Origin: Brevinematales bacterium
GTDB lineage: Bacteria > Spirochaetota > Brevinematia > Brevinematales > GWF1-51-8
NCBI GenBank assembly: GCA_013177895.1
Contig: JABLXV010000059.1
Coordinates: forward strand, 1-36,658
Length of the DNA: 36,658 bases
Reading direction: 5' to 3'
The notes under the pieces: model-generated
Database searches by the model: none
Told to the model about the DNA's origin: nothing
Seen by the model: the letters and a program-made list of their open reading frames with translations, nothing else
In this document: positions 24,131 to 33,279 of the stretch, piece by piece
Layout of the letters: every line of letters starts with the position of its first letter
Numbering within the stretch: position 1 is the stretch's first letter
Position numbers and translations under genes: made by a program

Positions 24131-25594
24131 ATGCCGAAACGGCGCATTATATACCCGCTCTTATTTATTTTACTGATTGCGTCATTATATTCATGCACAA
24201 ACCTGCGCGACCTCGCGGGTACTGCCGGCGCGCCGCAGTATACCAATATCATCATCATAACACCGTCGATGGGCGAGGTGGTCATGCGCCCGGTGACAAT
24301 CGAGGGAGTATCCGGCGGCGATATCAAGTCGATAGTCGTGATCGGGGGCTACAACCCTAAAATAGTCGACCTTCTGCCGGACGGTTCGTGGAGCACGACG
24401 CTCGAGGTCTATGAAATCGACGATGGGATACATCTCCTGCGGTTTATCGGGAAGGGCGCGGACGGGGCTAACCTGAACGAGGTTAGACTTCTCCTGAATA
24501 TCGAGGTGGGGGTTTCCGGGACGAACCTGCCGGTAGTGACTGTCGACGAACCGCCTGTTGACGGTAAAATTTACACCACGAATAAAATATCCATCTACGG
24601 CGCCGCCGGGGACGCCGCCGGGCTGGAAGGGGTTTATTTCTCGCTGAACGGTACGGTCTACGGCAAGACCGCCGGGATTGTATATGGCGCGCTCACGGGG
24701 GATTGGTCGACCAACCTGACGCTTACCAACGGGAGTTATATCGCGTATGTGAAGGCGAAGAACACCCTCGGGGTGGAGAGCATGGTCACGCAGGTCAATT
24801 TCACGGTCAGCAGTAATTTTAATCCGTCCGACCCGTATTTCTTTTATTACTCGTCCGCCTACGGGAAGACGGGGCTTGCGCTCAAAAACGCGTTGCACGA
24901 TATCATCGACCAGCACACTGTTTTTCCCTACACCAGTTATACTACGGATGTCTGGGATGCGCTGAGAGTATTGGACGAAGACCCTGGCAACCCGGATAAT
25001 GTGCTGACGATCTATGCGCATCAATCGATCGCGAAAAATAAACAGAGTACCGGGACGGAAGACCGGTGGACAGTGTGGGAGCGCGAGCACACATGGCCGA
25101 ATACCTACGGTTATAATGATGAAACGGACTGGCCGCCTTATACGGACTTGTTCGCCCTCCGTCCGGCAATCGGCGGGGTAAACCTCGACCGTCTGGACGA
25201 CCCGTTCGATAACGGCGGAACAGCGAAGGCCGGAACCGGAAATTATATCTACCTGACGAACGGTATCGTGCCGCCCAGCCTGAAAGAAGTGAATGTCAAT
25301 GTCACATGGGAAGTGCCGGACGATGTCAAGGGCGATATCGCGCGGGCGATGTTCTATATGGCGGTGCGTTACGCGGGGAATCTCCCCAACGAGCCCAACT
25401 TGGAATTGATCGATTCGATCATGCTCACCAATGGCCTGCCTTTTATGGGTAAACTTTCTACCCTGATCCAATGGCATCTCGCCGACCCGACTAATGCGGC
25501 TGAAATGCTTCGGAACGACCTGATCTATTTTTACTACCAGCATAACCGGAATCCGTTCATCGACCACCCCGAATGGGTGACGAATATCTGGTAA
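24131..25594 (+). CDS. Endonuclease I-family lipoprotein with Ig-like domains (second copy)
   Basis: 487 residues, lipobox SLYSC (Cys22). The N-terminal domain is clearly related to that of the previous protein (VTIEGVSGGDIKSIVVIGG against LSIEGVKGSDIKSLVVMGG). A second Ig-like domain follows. The endonuclease I domain (about 235-487) has WEREHTWPNTYGY, DLFALRPAIGGVN and HNRNPFIDHPEW. It differs from the first copy in the second block (LRPAIGG against LYPTDGY), so the pair belongs to two subgroups rather than a recent duplication. RBS AAGGAAG. Probably a surface-anchored nuclease. Confidence 0.9.
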   Translation: MPKRRIIYPLLFILLIASLYSCTNLRDLAGTAGAPQYTNIIIITPSMGEVVMRPVTIEGVSGGDIKSIVVIGGYNPKIVDLLPDGSWSTTLEVYEIDDGIHLLRFIGKGADGANLNEVRLLLNIEVGVSGTNLPVVTVDEPPVDGKIYTTNKISIYGAAGDAAGLEGVYFSLNGTVYGKTAGIVYGALTGDWSTNLTLTNGSYIAYVKAKNTLGVESMVTQVNFTVSSNFNPSDPYFFYYSSAYGKTGLALKNALHDIIDQHTVFPYTSYTTDVWDALRVLDEDPGNPDNVLTIYAHQSIAKNKQSTGTEDRWTVWEREHTWPNTYGYNDETDWPPYTDLFALRPAIGGVNLDRLDDPFDNGGTAKAGTGNYIYLTNGIVPPSLKEVNVNVTWEVPDDVKGDIARAMFYMAVRYAGNLPNEPNLELIDSIMLTNGLPFMGKLSTLIQWHLADPTNAAEMLRNDLIYFYYQHNRNPFIDHPEWVTNIW

Positions 25595-25619
25595 AAATTC
25601 CCGTCAAACAACATTTCTA

Positions 25620-25647
25620 TTGAAAGTTTTATCCCTTCTTTTATAAT
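25620..25647 (+). promoter_or_regulatory. Sigma70-type promoter of the nucleoside transporter operon
   Basis: TTGAAA (25620-25625) and a perfect TATAAT (25642-25647) are 16 bases apart. The transcript would start about 54 bases before the transporter ATG at 25708, allowing the transporter-kinase-PhzF block to be expressed independently of the nuclease genes. Confidence 0.7.
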
Positions 25648-25707
25648 GATTCACGGTCGCTTATGATATAGTTGTTGATAAGCCCTGATAAAAATTCGGA
25701 GGGAAAT

Positions 25708-28008
25708 ATGAAAAGAATAATCTCGCTGGTAGTTTTCAGCGTCATGATCCTCGCGGGGAACGGTTACCCGCAGAGTAAGACGGATACGGCGATCAAAGCG
25801 CCGGAAGTGGTATTCCCCAAGGAAAATGCCGAGATAGCGGGGAATTCCCTGACTGTATCCGGCGAATATATTCATGTGAAAGATAAACCCGCGTTGAAGG
25901 GAATTTTTGCGGCGATAGATAAAAGCGCCGATATGAAGCCGGTGAGCGGCGCGGGGAAGTGGAAAATCACGTTCGACGGGCTTTCCGCCGGGAAACATGT
26001 CCTGACGGTGTACGCCGAGGATATTACGGGCGCGCTCTCCGATAAGAAGGAGATGGTTATCACCATCAACCCGTCACAAGCGGATAAAACCGCCCCCACG
26101 GTGAAATTCACCCTCGAGGGCACGAACGTCCGCATCCCGTACGATACGTTTATGCTGTCCGGTACGGCGGACGACGGGCTTCTCGATACGAGCGGGGTCA
26201 AGGAAGTCAGGTACGCGGTCGATAACGGCGAATGGAAGACAGCGGGCGGCGCGGCGGTGTGGGAATTCAAGCTGGAGGGGTTGTCGAACGGGGAGCATGC
26301 GATCAGCGTGAAGGCTATCGACGGGGCGGGAAACGAAGGCGCCCCGACAGTCCTGAAGGTGCGGATCGACGTACCGCTGGCATGGTACCGTATCCTCAGC
26401 GTCGGCGGTATGCTCGTCCTATTGGGTATTGCGTTCCTGATGTCCAATAACCGCAAGGCGATCAAGCTGAAAACGGTCTTATGGGGTATCGCGCTCCAAC
26501 TTCTCTTCGCGATCATTATCCTCGGCGACGGAATCCTGTCGTTTATCGGGATGTTTATATTTACGTTTATGATACTTTTCTATATATTTGAAAAGGACAT
26601 GAAGAACATTAAAATGAACCCGGTTCTTTTCGCACTCATCATACTCCTGGGCGGAGCCGCCGCCGTAGTGGGATTCTATTTCGTGGAAAAAATCGGCAAT
26701 CTCCACATTGCTACTTATTTACTGCTTGCGGTACTGGTATTTTATATCGTAATGCTGCTCGCGAAAAAGGGCGAATGGGCGCGAAACGCGTTTGTCGGGG
26801 TGGTGATACTCGCAGTCGCGGTGCTTTGGGCGCGCGGGATATCCGGCCAGCAGTTGATGGCGTTTCTGTCGGATAAAGTTTCCGGGTTCCTTTCGCTGAC
26901 GTGGAAGGGCACGGAGTTCCTGCTCGGCAGTCAGGTCATCGAAATCATGCGCCAGAATAATATCTACGTGTTCATCGTGAGCGTCATCCCGACCATCATC
27001 TTCTTCTCGGCGTTCATGTCGATGCTGTACTACCTCGGTATCATACAGGTCGTGATCTCCGCGATGGGGAAATTTATGATGTGGAATATGGGGACGAGCG
27101 GCGCGGAAACCTTATCGTGCTCCGCGAATATCTTCGTCGGCCAGACCGAAGCCCCGTTCCTGATAAAGCCGTTCCTGGCGGATATGACCAAGTCCGAGCT
27201 GAACGCGGTGATGATCGGGGGATTTGCCACTATCGCGGGAGGAGTGCTCGCGGCATATATCGGGCTGGGGGTTCCGGCACAGCACCTGATCGCGGCGAGC
27301 GTGATGTCGGCGCCGGCGGCGCTCGTGATGGCGAAGATCATCCATCCTGAGACCGAGACATCGAGGACGGCGGGCGACGCGGAAATGCCCGACATTAAAG
27401 TCGGCGATAATGTGGTGGAGGCGATCGCCGCAGGTACTACCGACGGTCTGAAGCTTGCGGCTAATGTCGCCGCAATGCTCCTGTCGTTCATCGCGATACT
27501 GGCGTTCCTGGACGTCCTTCTCGGGTGGGGCGACAAATTAATCGACGGGATGATACTAGGAGGGAAGCTCGGCCCCGACGGCGGACATGCGGGAATATTC
27601 CCGATGAGCATGAAGGAACTGTTCGGGTTCGTGTTCCGTCCGCTCGCGTTCGTCATGGGCGTCCCGTGGGACGATTCCGCCGCAGTCGGCAATATGCTGG
27701 GGCTGAAGATCAGTATAAACGAATTTATCGCATATATTACATTAGGCGACCATATCGCGGCGAACAATATGCTAGCGGCGGGCACGCTGAAAACCGGGGC
27801 GATGGTCATATCGCAGAAAGCGGTCATAATATCGACCTACGCGTTCTGCGGGTTCGCGAATTTCAGTTCGATCGGTATCCAGATCGGCGGTATCAGCGCG
27901 TTGTCGCCGGAACGCCGTTCCGACCTCGCGTCGCTCGGGCTCAAAGCGATGATAGGCGGAGCGCTCGCGTCATGGATGACCGCGACTATCGCGGGAATGC
28001 TGTTATAG
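25708..28008 (+). CDS. NupC-type concentrative nucleoside transporter with N-terminal Ig-like domains
   Basis: 766 residues; the start at 25708 is set by GGAGGG 6 bases upstream. An N-terminal signal-like segment is followed by two Ig-like domains (about 30-120 and 128-222), the second with FMLSGTADD and EHAISVKAIDGAGNEG. The membrane part starts at about 226. It carries the CNT signature GTSGAETLSCSANIFVGQTE (462-481) and the later CGFANFSSIGIQ. CNT proteins import nucleosides with sodium or protons. Typical bacterial NupC is about 400 residues. Here the extra length is the Ig pair and additional membrane helices around 280-380. The Ig pair should face the periplasm. Confidence 0.9.
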   Translation: MKRIISLVVFSVMILAGNGYPQSKTDTAIKAPEVVFPKENAEIAGNSLTVSGEYIHVKDKPALKGIFAAIDKSADMKPVSGAGKWKITFDGLSAGKHVLTVYAEDITGALSDKKEMVITINPSQADKTAPTVKFTLEGTNVRIPYDTFMLSGTADDGLLDTSGVKEVRYAVDNGEWKTAGGAAVWEFKLEGLSNGEHAISVKAIDGAGNEGAPTVLKVRIDVPLAWYRILSVGGMLVLLGIAFLMSNNRKAIKLKTVLWGIALQLLFAIIILGDGILSFIGMFIFTFMILFYIFEKDMKNIKMNPVLFALIILLGGAAAVVGFYFVEKIGNLHIATYLLLAVLVFYIVMLLAKKGEWARNAFVGVVILAVAVLWARGISGQQLMAFLSDKVSGFLSLTWKGTEFLLGSQVIEIMRQNNIYVFIVSVIPTIIFFSAFMSMLYYLGIIQVVISAMGKFMMWNMGTSGAETLSCSANIFVGQTEAPFLIKPFLADMTKSELNAVMIGGFATIAGGVLAAYIGLGVPAQHLIAASVMSAPAALVMAKIIHPETETSRTAGDAEMPDIKVGDNVVEAIAAGTTDGLKLAANVAAMLLSFIAILAFLDVLLGWGDKLIDGMILGGKLGPDGGHAGIFPMSMKELFGFVFRPLAFVMGVPWDDSAAVGNMLGLKISINEFIAYITLGDHIAANNMLAAGTLKTGAMVISQKAVIISTYAFCGFANFSSIGIQIGGISALSPERRSDLASLGLKAMIGGALASWMTATIAGMLL

Positions 28009-28020
28009 CGCGGGGGTAAA

Positions 28021-28656
28021 GTGAAAGACCCTATCATTATCGGGATAGCAGGCGGTTCCGCGTCGGGAAAGACCACGCTCGCGGACAGGATTATCGCCGA
28101 GATTACGTCGGATATCGTCCTGATCCGGCACGATAACTATTACAAACGGCAGGACCATATACCGCTCGCGGATCGGCCCAAGGTGAATTACGATCACCCC
28201 TCCGCGTTCGATACCGATCTCCTGATCGCCGACCTGAAACGGCTCTGCGACGGGCGTTCGGTCGAAGTCCCGGTCTATTCCTACATCGAGCATAACCGCA
28301 CCGATCAGGCGGTTCCGGTGCGCCCCGCGCGCGTCATCATAGTCGAGGGGATTCTGGTGCTGGAAAATCCGCAGATGTCGGAAATGATGGATATTAAGGT
28401 ATTCGTGGACGCGGACGCCGACCTCCGGCTGATACGGAAAATCAAGCGCGACGTGATCGAACGGAAACGTACCCTCGAATCGGTGATCGCGCAGTACGAG
28501 AATTTCAGTAAGCCGATGCACGAGCAGTTTATTGAGCCTACCAAGAAGAAGGCGGATATCATTATTCCCAACGGGGGATATAATGAGGTGGGGATCGGGA
28601 TGCTGATCGATAAAATCCGGGCGATTATCGCCGAAAAACAGAGGAGTCTCCCGTGA
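28021..28656 (+). CDS. udk: Uridine kinase
   Basis: 211 residues from a GTG (28021) with GGGGG upstream. The P-loop is GGSASGKTT (11-19). RHDNYYK, the NYDHPSAFDTDLL nucleoside-binding segment and RPARVIIVEGILVL are diagnostic of uridine/cytidine kinase. It phosphorylates uridine and cytidine to monophosphates in the cytoplasm. It lies 12 bases after the nucleoside transporter, so imported pyrimidine nucleosides would be trapped at once. The length is normal. Confidence 0.92.
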   Translation: MKDPIIIGIAGGSASGKTTLADRIIAEITSDIVLIRHDNYYKRQDHIPLADRPKVNYDHPSAFDTDLLIADLKRLCDGRSVEVPVYSYIEHNRTDQAVPVRPARVIIVEGILVLENPQMSEMMDIKVFVDADADLRLIRKIKRDVIERKRTLESVIAQYENFSKPMHEQFIEPTKKKADIIIPNGGYNEVGIGMLIDKIRAIIAEKQRSLP

Positions 28657-29519
28657 AGGCGAAATACTATATAGTGGACGTTTTTGCCGAAGAGAAGGGC
28701 GGCGGTAACCAGCTTGCGGTGGTGTTCCCCAAGCACGAATTGTCCGATGAGGAAATGCAGGCGATTGCGCTGGAGTTTCATTTTTCGGAGACCACGTTCG
28801 TGACCGGAATGACGGGCGATGCGTATACGGCGCGGATTTTTACCCCCGCCGTGGAAGTCCCGTTCGCGGGGCATCCCACTCTAGGTACGGCGGCTGTTAT
28901 CGCGCGCGAGTACGGGCTGGATAAACAGAAGCCGGTAAAACTATCCCTGAAGATCGGGATTATACCCGTGACCATGCCCGCCGATGACGGTGTTTTATGG
29001 ATGAAGCAGAATCAGCCTGAATTCGGGGCGCGTTACGATATCAAGACGATTGCCGAAAAATTCGGCATGTATATGAACGATTTCCATCACGATTATCCGC
29101 CGGCTGTGGTATCGACCGGCATCCCGTTTTTAATGATTCCTCTCGGCGGCGCGGACGCATTGAAAAACTCTCAGGCCGTATTCTCGAAAGGGAGCGGAAT
29201 TATGCCCGAAGATATGAAACATTCATTCTATTGCTTCCTTCCGCCGGAACGCCCGCACGGGGGAACCGCGACCGCGAGGCTTTTCGCGCCCCGCTTCGGG
29301 GTATCGGAGGATCCGGCCACCGGAAGCGCTGCGGGATGTCTGGGGGCGTACCTGACCCAATACGGGCCGGATAAGACGATCGATATAAGAATTAACCAGG
29401 GCGCGGAAGTAAACCGTCCGTCCGTGCTCTATGTGAAGACGACGAAAACGGGCGATAAATTTGAAATTCTGGTGGGCGGTAAGGTGGTGTTTTTTTCCGA
29501 GGGGCATGTCCTGAGTTAA
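28653..29519 (+). CDS. PhzF-family isomerase/epimerase-like protein
   Basis: 288 residues, starting at a GTG whose GTGA overlaps the uridine kinase stop; AGGAG precedes it. The family active-site Glu is seen in HFSETTFV (E46). The FTPAVEVPFAGHPTLGTA block and DPATGSAAGCLGAYL are typical of the DapF-like PhzF fold. PhzF itself acts in phenazine synthesis, but most homologues have unknown substrates, and no phenazine genes are near. Coupling to udk suggests co-regulation rather than a known shared pathway. Confidence 0.9.
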   Translation: MKAKYYIVDVFAEEKGGGNQLAVVFPKHELSDEEMQAIALEFHFSETTFVTGMTGDAYTARIFTPAVEVPFAGHPTLGTAAVIAREYGLDKQKPVKLSLKIGIIPVTMPADDGVLWMKQNQPEFGARYDIKTIAEKFGMYMNDFHHDYPPAVVSTGIPFLMIPLGGADALKNSQAVFSKGSGIMPEDMKHSFYCFLPPERPHGGTATARLFAPRFGVSEDPATGSAAGCLGAYLTQYGPDKTIDIRINQGAEVNRPSVLYVKTTKTGDKFEILVGGKVVFFSEGHVLS

Positions 29520-29538
29520 CCGAAGGGCATATCGTGAA

Positions 29539-30780
29539 TTAGTCGATGATGGCTTCCCCGAGTTTCTCGATCAGTTCCCATGTTTCACTGGAAATTTCTT
29601 CGTCGAACTCGATGGCGATATAGAACTTGATCCGGCTTTCGTCCTGGTTGATACGCACGACCTTCCCCGACAATTCGAGGTTATTGACATTCTCCGCTCC
29701 GAGCTTATCCATAATAAATCCGAACGCCTGTTCCTTGATGTCCTCCGCGATAGTGCCGTGGCACTCCAGCAGAACTCCGCCGTTACTGATATTCGATATC
29801 CGCGCGCTGATTTTCACCAACTGCGGCGTATTCATAAACTTCAGTAACTGGTTCTGCTTCAGGCGGAAACGCGGGTGCTTGCGGTGCTCGTTACCGTTAC
29901 GGTTCTTATTATGTAAATCCTGCTCGAGACGGTCGTAAATCGTATCCTTGCCGAGGAACTTCGAACGGTACAACGCTTTATCGGCGATATCGATTAATGA
30001 AGTATAGTCGGTGGCGTCGAACGGATAGGTGGCGATCCCGGCGGAGAAGGTGATCACCGCGGAAGGATTCGCTATATTATCGGCGGAGAATTCCCTATGG
30101 ATTCTCTCCTTGAGACGCTCGGCGATTGCGCGCGCGCCGATACGCCCGGTCTGCGGAAGCAGTATCGCGAATTCGTCTCCGCCGAAACGGGAAACGATAT
30201 CTTCACCGCGTACCTGTTCCCTCAGGAGATCGCTGAAACGGATCAGTACTTCGTCGCCGTACAAATGGCCTTCGGTATCGTTAATGACCTTAAAGTTATC
30301 GAGGTCGAGCAGAATAATAGAAAATTTCTGCTGGTAACGGTCGGCGCGGATAATTTCCTTCTGGACAAATTCCTTGAAGAAGCGGGGATTGTAGAGCCGG
30401 GTCTTCGGGTCTTCCTTGCTATAGGTATAGATTTTCTCGAAAAGCCCGTACTCGATGAAAATAGGGTTCTTCAGGATGTGCGCGACATTCATAAAGTAGT
30501 CCAGCGCCGCGATTCGGATATCGATTTTTCTATGCTCGAGGGAGATATCTTTACGATGGGCGAGGATTTTATAGAAATGATTCTTCGATTCTTCGTTATC
30601 GAACTCAAGATTGGTTAGGAAACTGATGATAAATTTATAGAACCACGGCGGTAAATTTTCATCGCTGAAAGAATCCCGCACCTGTTCTTCATTTTCATCA
30701 AGATTCGAGAGAAAATCCGCGATGAAGGTATTGATAATACTATCGCGTTCCGGTACGTCTTCCAACGTCTCAAAATCCAT
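29539..30780 (-). CDS. GGDEF diguanylate cyclase with C-terminal PilZ domain
   Basis: 413 residues from the ATG at 30780 (GGGG upstream; an ATG at 30792 is also possible). The N-terminal 130 residues are helical and of unknown type, with no membrane segment. The GGDEF domain follows (about 135-300) with an intact FGGDEFA and the RGED inhibition site five residues before it. The C-terminal PilZ domain shows RKHPR (RxxxR) and NISNGG (the D/NxSxxG motif). It should make cyclic di-GMP and bind it, linking synthesis and sensing in one soluble protein. It is convergent with the PhzF gene. Confidence 0.9.
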   Translation of the reverse strand: MDFETLEDVPERDSIINTFIADFLSNLDENEEQVRDSFSDENLPPWFYKFIISFLTNLEFDNEESKNHFYKILAHRKDISLEHRKIDIRIAALDYFMNVAHILKNPIFIEYGLFEKIYTYSKEDPKTRLYNPRFFKEFVQKEIIRADRYQQKFSIILLDLDNFKVINDTEGHLYGDEVLIRFSDLLREQVRGEDIVSRFGGDEFAILLPQTGRIGARAIAERLKERIHREFSADNIANPSAVITFSAGIATYPFDATDYTSLIDIADKALYRSKFLGKDTIYDRLEQDLHNKNRNGNEHRKHPRFRLKQNQLLKFMNTPQLVKISARISNISNGGVLLECHGTIAEDIKEQAFGFIMDKLGAENVNNLELSGKVVRINQDESRIKFYIAIEFDEEISSETWELIEKLGEAIID

Positions 30781-30813
30781 AAAGCCCCGCATTCTTCACA
30801 AATTTCACGATAT

Positions 30814-30842
30814 AATATAGACCCGATTGATAAATAAGTCAA
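30814..30842 (-). promoter_or_regulatory. Sigma70-type promoter of the GGDEF-PilZ gene
   Basis: On the minus strand TTGACT (30837-30842) and TATATT (30814-30819) are 17 bases apart, 34 bases upstream of the ATG at 30780. It lies in the intergenic region shared with the divergent gene at 30927. Confidence 0.6.
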
Positions 30843-30926
30843 AAAATAATGGAAAATGATTCGGTTTGGTATTATAATTAGATTAATGGGATAATCGTAT
30901 TAGTTCATTTGAACAAAGGGGGAACT

Positions 30927-32072
30927 ATGAAAAAATTATTTCCGTATAGCGTTATTTTTCTACTGCTATTTGCCGTCAGTGTTCCGTTTTTCGGCCAATT
31001 CGGTAAAAAGGATAAAACCCCGCCGGAATCCCCGAGCATTCAACAGGGCGGGGATTGGTCGCATTTCGATTGCGTCATCGCCCCGTCCCTATCGACCGCG
31101 TTTGTCCTGTTCGGTTTCTTCGAGGGCAGTCTCGGCATCAACAGTTACTGGGAGCGGATGGTCAGCAAGGGCGCCGCGATTGTTCCGGTGTACTTCGTGA
31201 ACCCCTTGGACGGGCTGGGGCTGACGCTCGGTTTCGGCGGTCTGGTCGGGTTGGAACGCCTGATGGACTCCGAGACGAACTTCGGGATGCTCAACGATTT
31301 CGCGTACACGTGGCTGATGGAGGGGACGATGTACGCCGCGTATCTGGGGTATGTCAACTCCCGTATCCATGCCGCACCCGGGATTTACCAGAACGACTGG
31401 CGGAAGGGGTTGACCGATTTCGAGGGGGATGAGTTTATCGCGCTTCCCGACGCCGTTTTCGAAAAGGAGTGGAGGCCGTATAGCTTCGGCGAGCTCTTTA
31501 CCGCGCCTCTCGACGGGAATCATTATAACGATCTGGCGATGCTGATCCTGCCGTTCGCTGGTGTGATCGGACCGCTTATCATGTATCCCGCCGATAAGGC
31601 GATCTGGAACACCGGCAAGACCTACATCGGGAACTGGGAAACTCCCGCGATAGCGTCTATCCCGATCATGCTGCTGTTCTTCTACCTCGAGTCGACTATT
31701 ATCGCCGTATCGGAGGAGTCGATCTTCCGGGGATTCCTTTACGAAGATATCGCCGCGAGTTCGGGGCATGTCAACGCGAAAATCTTCGACTGCATCGCGT
31801 TCCCGGCGATACATATCCCGCAGGAGATAGAGATGGGGTATAACGGCGGCCAGATCGCGCTCGATTTCCTGCGGCGCGCGGTGCTGACATTCTACCTCGA
31901 TTTCCTCTACGACCGGGGCGGGCTGACCCATACGGTCACCGCGCATATGCTGATCGACTTCTCGCAGATGTTCACCCTATGGCTCATGCGAGGGGGGGCG
32001 CCGCAGAGCAGCGTATCCGACCTGATCGGGACGATTATGCCGCTGGAGTTCGCGGTACGGCTGGCGTTCTAG
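30927..32072 (+). CDS. CPBP-family intramembrane metalloprotease-like protein
   Basis: 381 residues; the ATG at 30927 follows GGGGGAA. A signal-like first helix is followed by several membrane segments. The CPBP/Abi motifs are in order: EESIFRG (263-269, the EExxxR site), a His in FPAIHIPQE (H296) and HMLID (H340, D344). Family members are integral membrane proteases (Rce1-like), often of unknown substrate. The long N-terminal half (about 200 residues before the motifs), with a mature segment rich in Pro and charge, is unusual. The gene stands alone, divergent from the cyclic di-GMP gene. Confidence 0.8.
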   Translation: MKKLFPYSVIFLLLFAVSVPFFGQFGKKDKTPPESPSIQQGGDWSHFDCVIAPSLSTAFVLFGFFEGSLGINSYWERMVSKGAAIVPVYFVNPLDGLGLTLGFGGLVGLERLMDSETNFGMLNDFAYTWLMEGTMYAAYLGYVNSRIHAAPGIYQNDWRKGLTDFEGDEFIALPDAVFEKEWRPYSFGELFTAPLDGNHYNDLAMLILPFAGVIGPLIMYPADKAIWNTGKTYIGNWETPAIASIPIMLLFFYLESTIIAVSEESIFRGFLYEDIAASSGHVNAKIFDCIAFPAIHIPQEIEMGYNGGQIALDFLRRAVLTFYLDFLYDRGGLTHTVTAHMLIDFSQMFTLWLMRGGAPQSSVSDLIGTIMPLEFAVRLAF

Positions 32073-32097
32073 TATTCGATCATTGCGGGGCGGAGCC

Positions 32098-32146
32098 GAA
32101 GCAATCAGTTATGCAGTATGAATTTTAGCATGATAACTACCGCTTC
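32098..32146. repeat. Short imperfect inverted-repeat remnant
   Basis: GAAGCAATCAGTTAT (32098-32112) and GATAACTACCGCTTC (32132-32146) pair imperfectly. The flanks (CATTGCGGGG before, TCATCCCGAGC after) carry words also seen in the elements at 9612 and 11282. It looks like a decayed copy of those elements in the 219-base gap before 32292. Confidence 0.5.
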
Positions 32147-32291
32147 ATCCCGAGCCAGTCGAGGGACGGAGTAATTACACTCAGCCTCAATATTTACATT
32201 ATTCCAATCATAACTGCTTTCCGCTACCTATTCTTAGGTAAAGTAGATAGCGTTTTTCAAGGGTTCGGGTTATAATATTGCAGAGGTGAAT

Positions 32292-33278
32292 ATGATCGAC
32301 GAGGGAGATTCGCGGAAGCGCAGGGGATGGATGATGCTGGGTATCGGGCTGGCGATCCTCGGAATCCTGATCGTTCCCGCGTTGATACCGGTCAGTCCTC
32401 TCGAGGGAATCCTCCCCGTATCGAAGCTCGCCGACCCCGACAGCCGTTTCACGAATATCGGCGGGGTGACGCTTCATTATAAAATAATGGGAAAGGGCGA
32501 GCCGGTATTTTTCCTGCTCCACGGGTTCGGGGCGAGCCTGTACTCATGGAAACGGGTGATGCCCGAACTCGCGAAGCTCGGAACCGTTGTCGCCTACGAC
32601 CGTCTCGGATTCGGGCTGACTGTGCGGCTTCTGCCGGGCGGGTGGACGAATGAGAATCCCTACTCGATGCCCGCGCAGGTGAAGGCCGCCGCGGGGCTTC
32701 TGGACGCGCTCGGGGTCGGGAAAGCGGTATGGGTGGGTCATTCCGCGGGCGGAGTAGTCGCGGTCGAGGCGGCCGCGGCGTATCCCGATAAGGTGCAGGC
32801 GCTGATCCTCGAGGATTCCCCTCTGCTTGGGGGCGTCCCTAAGATGGCGCAATTCCTGTACTCTATCCCGTCGGTCGACCATTTCGGCCCGGTATTCCTG
32901 CGGGGTATCCGCGAATGGGGGATGGACGTCCTCTTGAGCGCATGGCACGATACCAATAAAATCACCGGGGAAGACGTCGAACTCTACCTGAAGCCCCTGA
33001 GTATGAGTAACTGGGACATCGGGTTGTGGGAGTTCACGAAAGCCGCGTCTCAGGGCGATACGAAGGAAAAATTTAAGAAGATAACCGTCCCGGTACTGGT
33101 CATAACGGGCGACGACGATAAAATTGTCCCCGCCGGCGATACTGTCTCGCTGACCAACCTGATACCCGGCGCAAGGCTGGCGGTTATCCATGAATGCGGG
33201 CATATCCCCCATGAGGAACAGCCCGTCGAGTTCATGGACGCGGTCAAAGGATTTATCGATAAAATGAAAGGGGAGTGA
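32292..33278 (+). CDS. Membrane-anchored alpha/beta hydrolase
   Basis: 328 residues. One N-terminal membrane helix (about 13-35) anchors the protein. The catalytic triad is visible: S151 in the GHSAGG nucleophile elbow, D274 or D275 in TGDDDKIVP, and H304 in ECGHIPHEE. The oxyanion loop HGFGASLYSW is also present. Members hydrolyse esters, epoxides or amides; the substrate is unknown. I prefer the ATG at 32292 (GAGGTG upstream) over a GTG six bases earlier. The next gene begins 1 base after its stop. Confidence 0.88.
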   Translation: MIDEGDSRKRRGWMMLGIGLAILGILIVPALIPVSPLEGILPVSKLADPDSRFTNIGGVTLHYKIMGKGEPVFFLLHGFGASLYSWKRVMPELAKLGTVVAYDRLGFGLTVRLLPGGWTNENPYSMPAQVKAAAGLLDALGVGKAVWVGHSAGGVVAVEAAAAYPDKVQALILEDSPLLGGVPKMAQFLYSIPSVDHFGPVFLRGIREWGMDVLLSAWHDTNKITGEDVELYLKPLSMSNWDIGLWEFTKAASQGDTKEKFKKITVPVLVITGDDDKIVPAGDTVSLTNLIPGARLAVIHECGHIPHEEQPVEFMDAVKGFIDKMKGE

Positions 33279-33279
33279 T

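Noticed and set aside
24191-25567. 458-codon open frame on the minus strand
   Set aside because: It is antisense to the second endonuclease I gene, and its translation is an Arg/Val/Ile-rich shadow with no recognisable domain.
29497-29542. Two similar 23-base stretches at the end of the PhzF gene (CCGAGGGGCATGTCC and CCGAAGGGCATATCG)
   Set aside because: The similarity is short and imperfect, and the second stretch is out of frame with the first; it may be a small duplication but gives no feature.
30907-30918. GTTCA-TT-TGAAC inverted repeat upstream of the CPBP gene
   Set aside because: Arms of 5 bases are too short to call an operator without other support.
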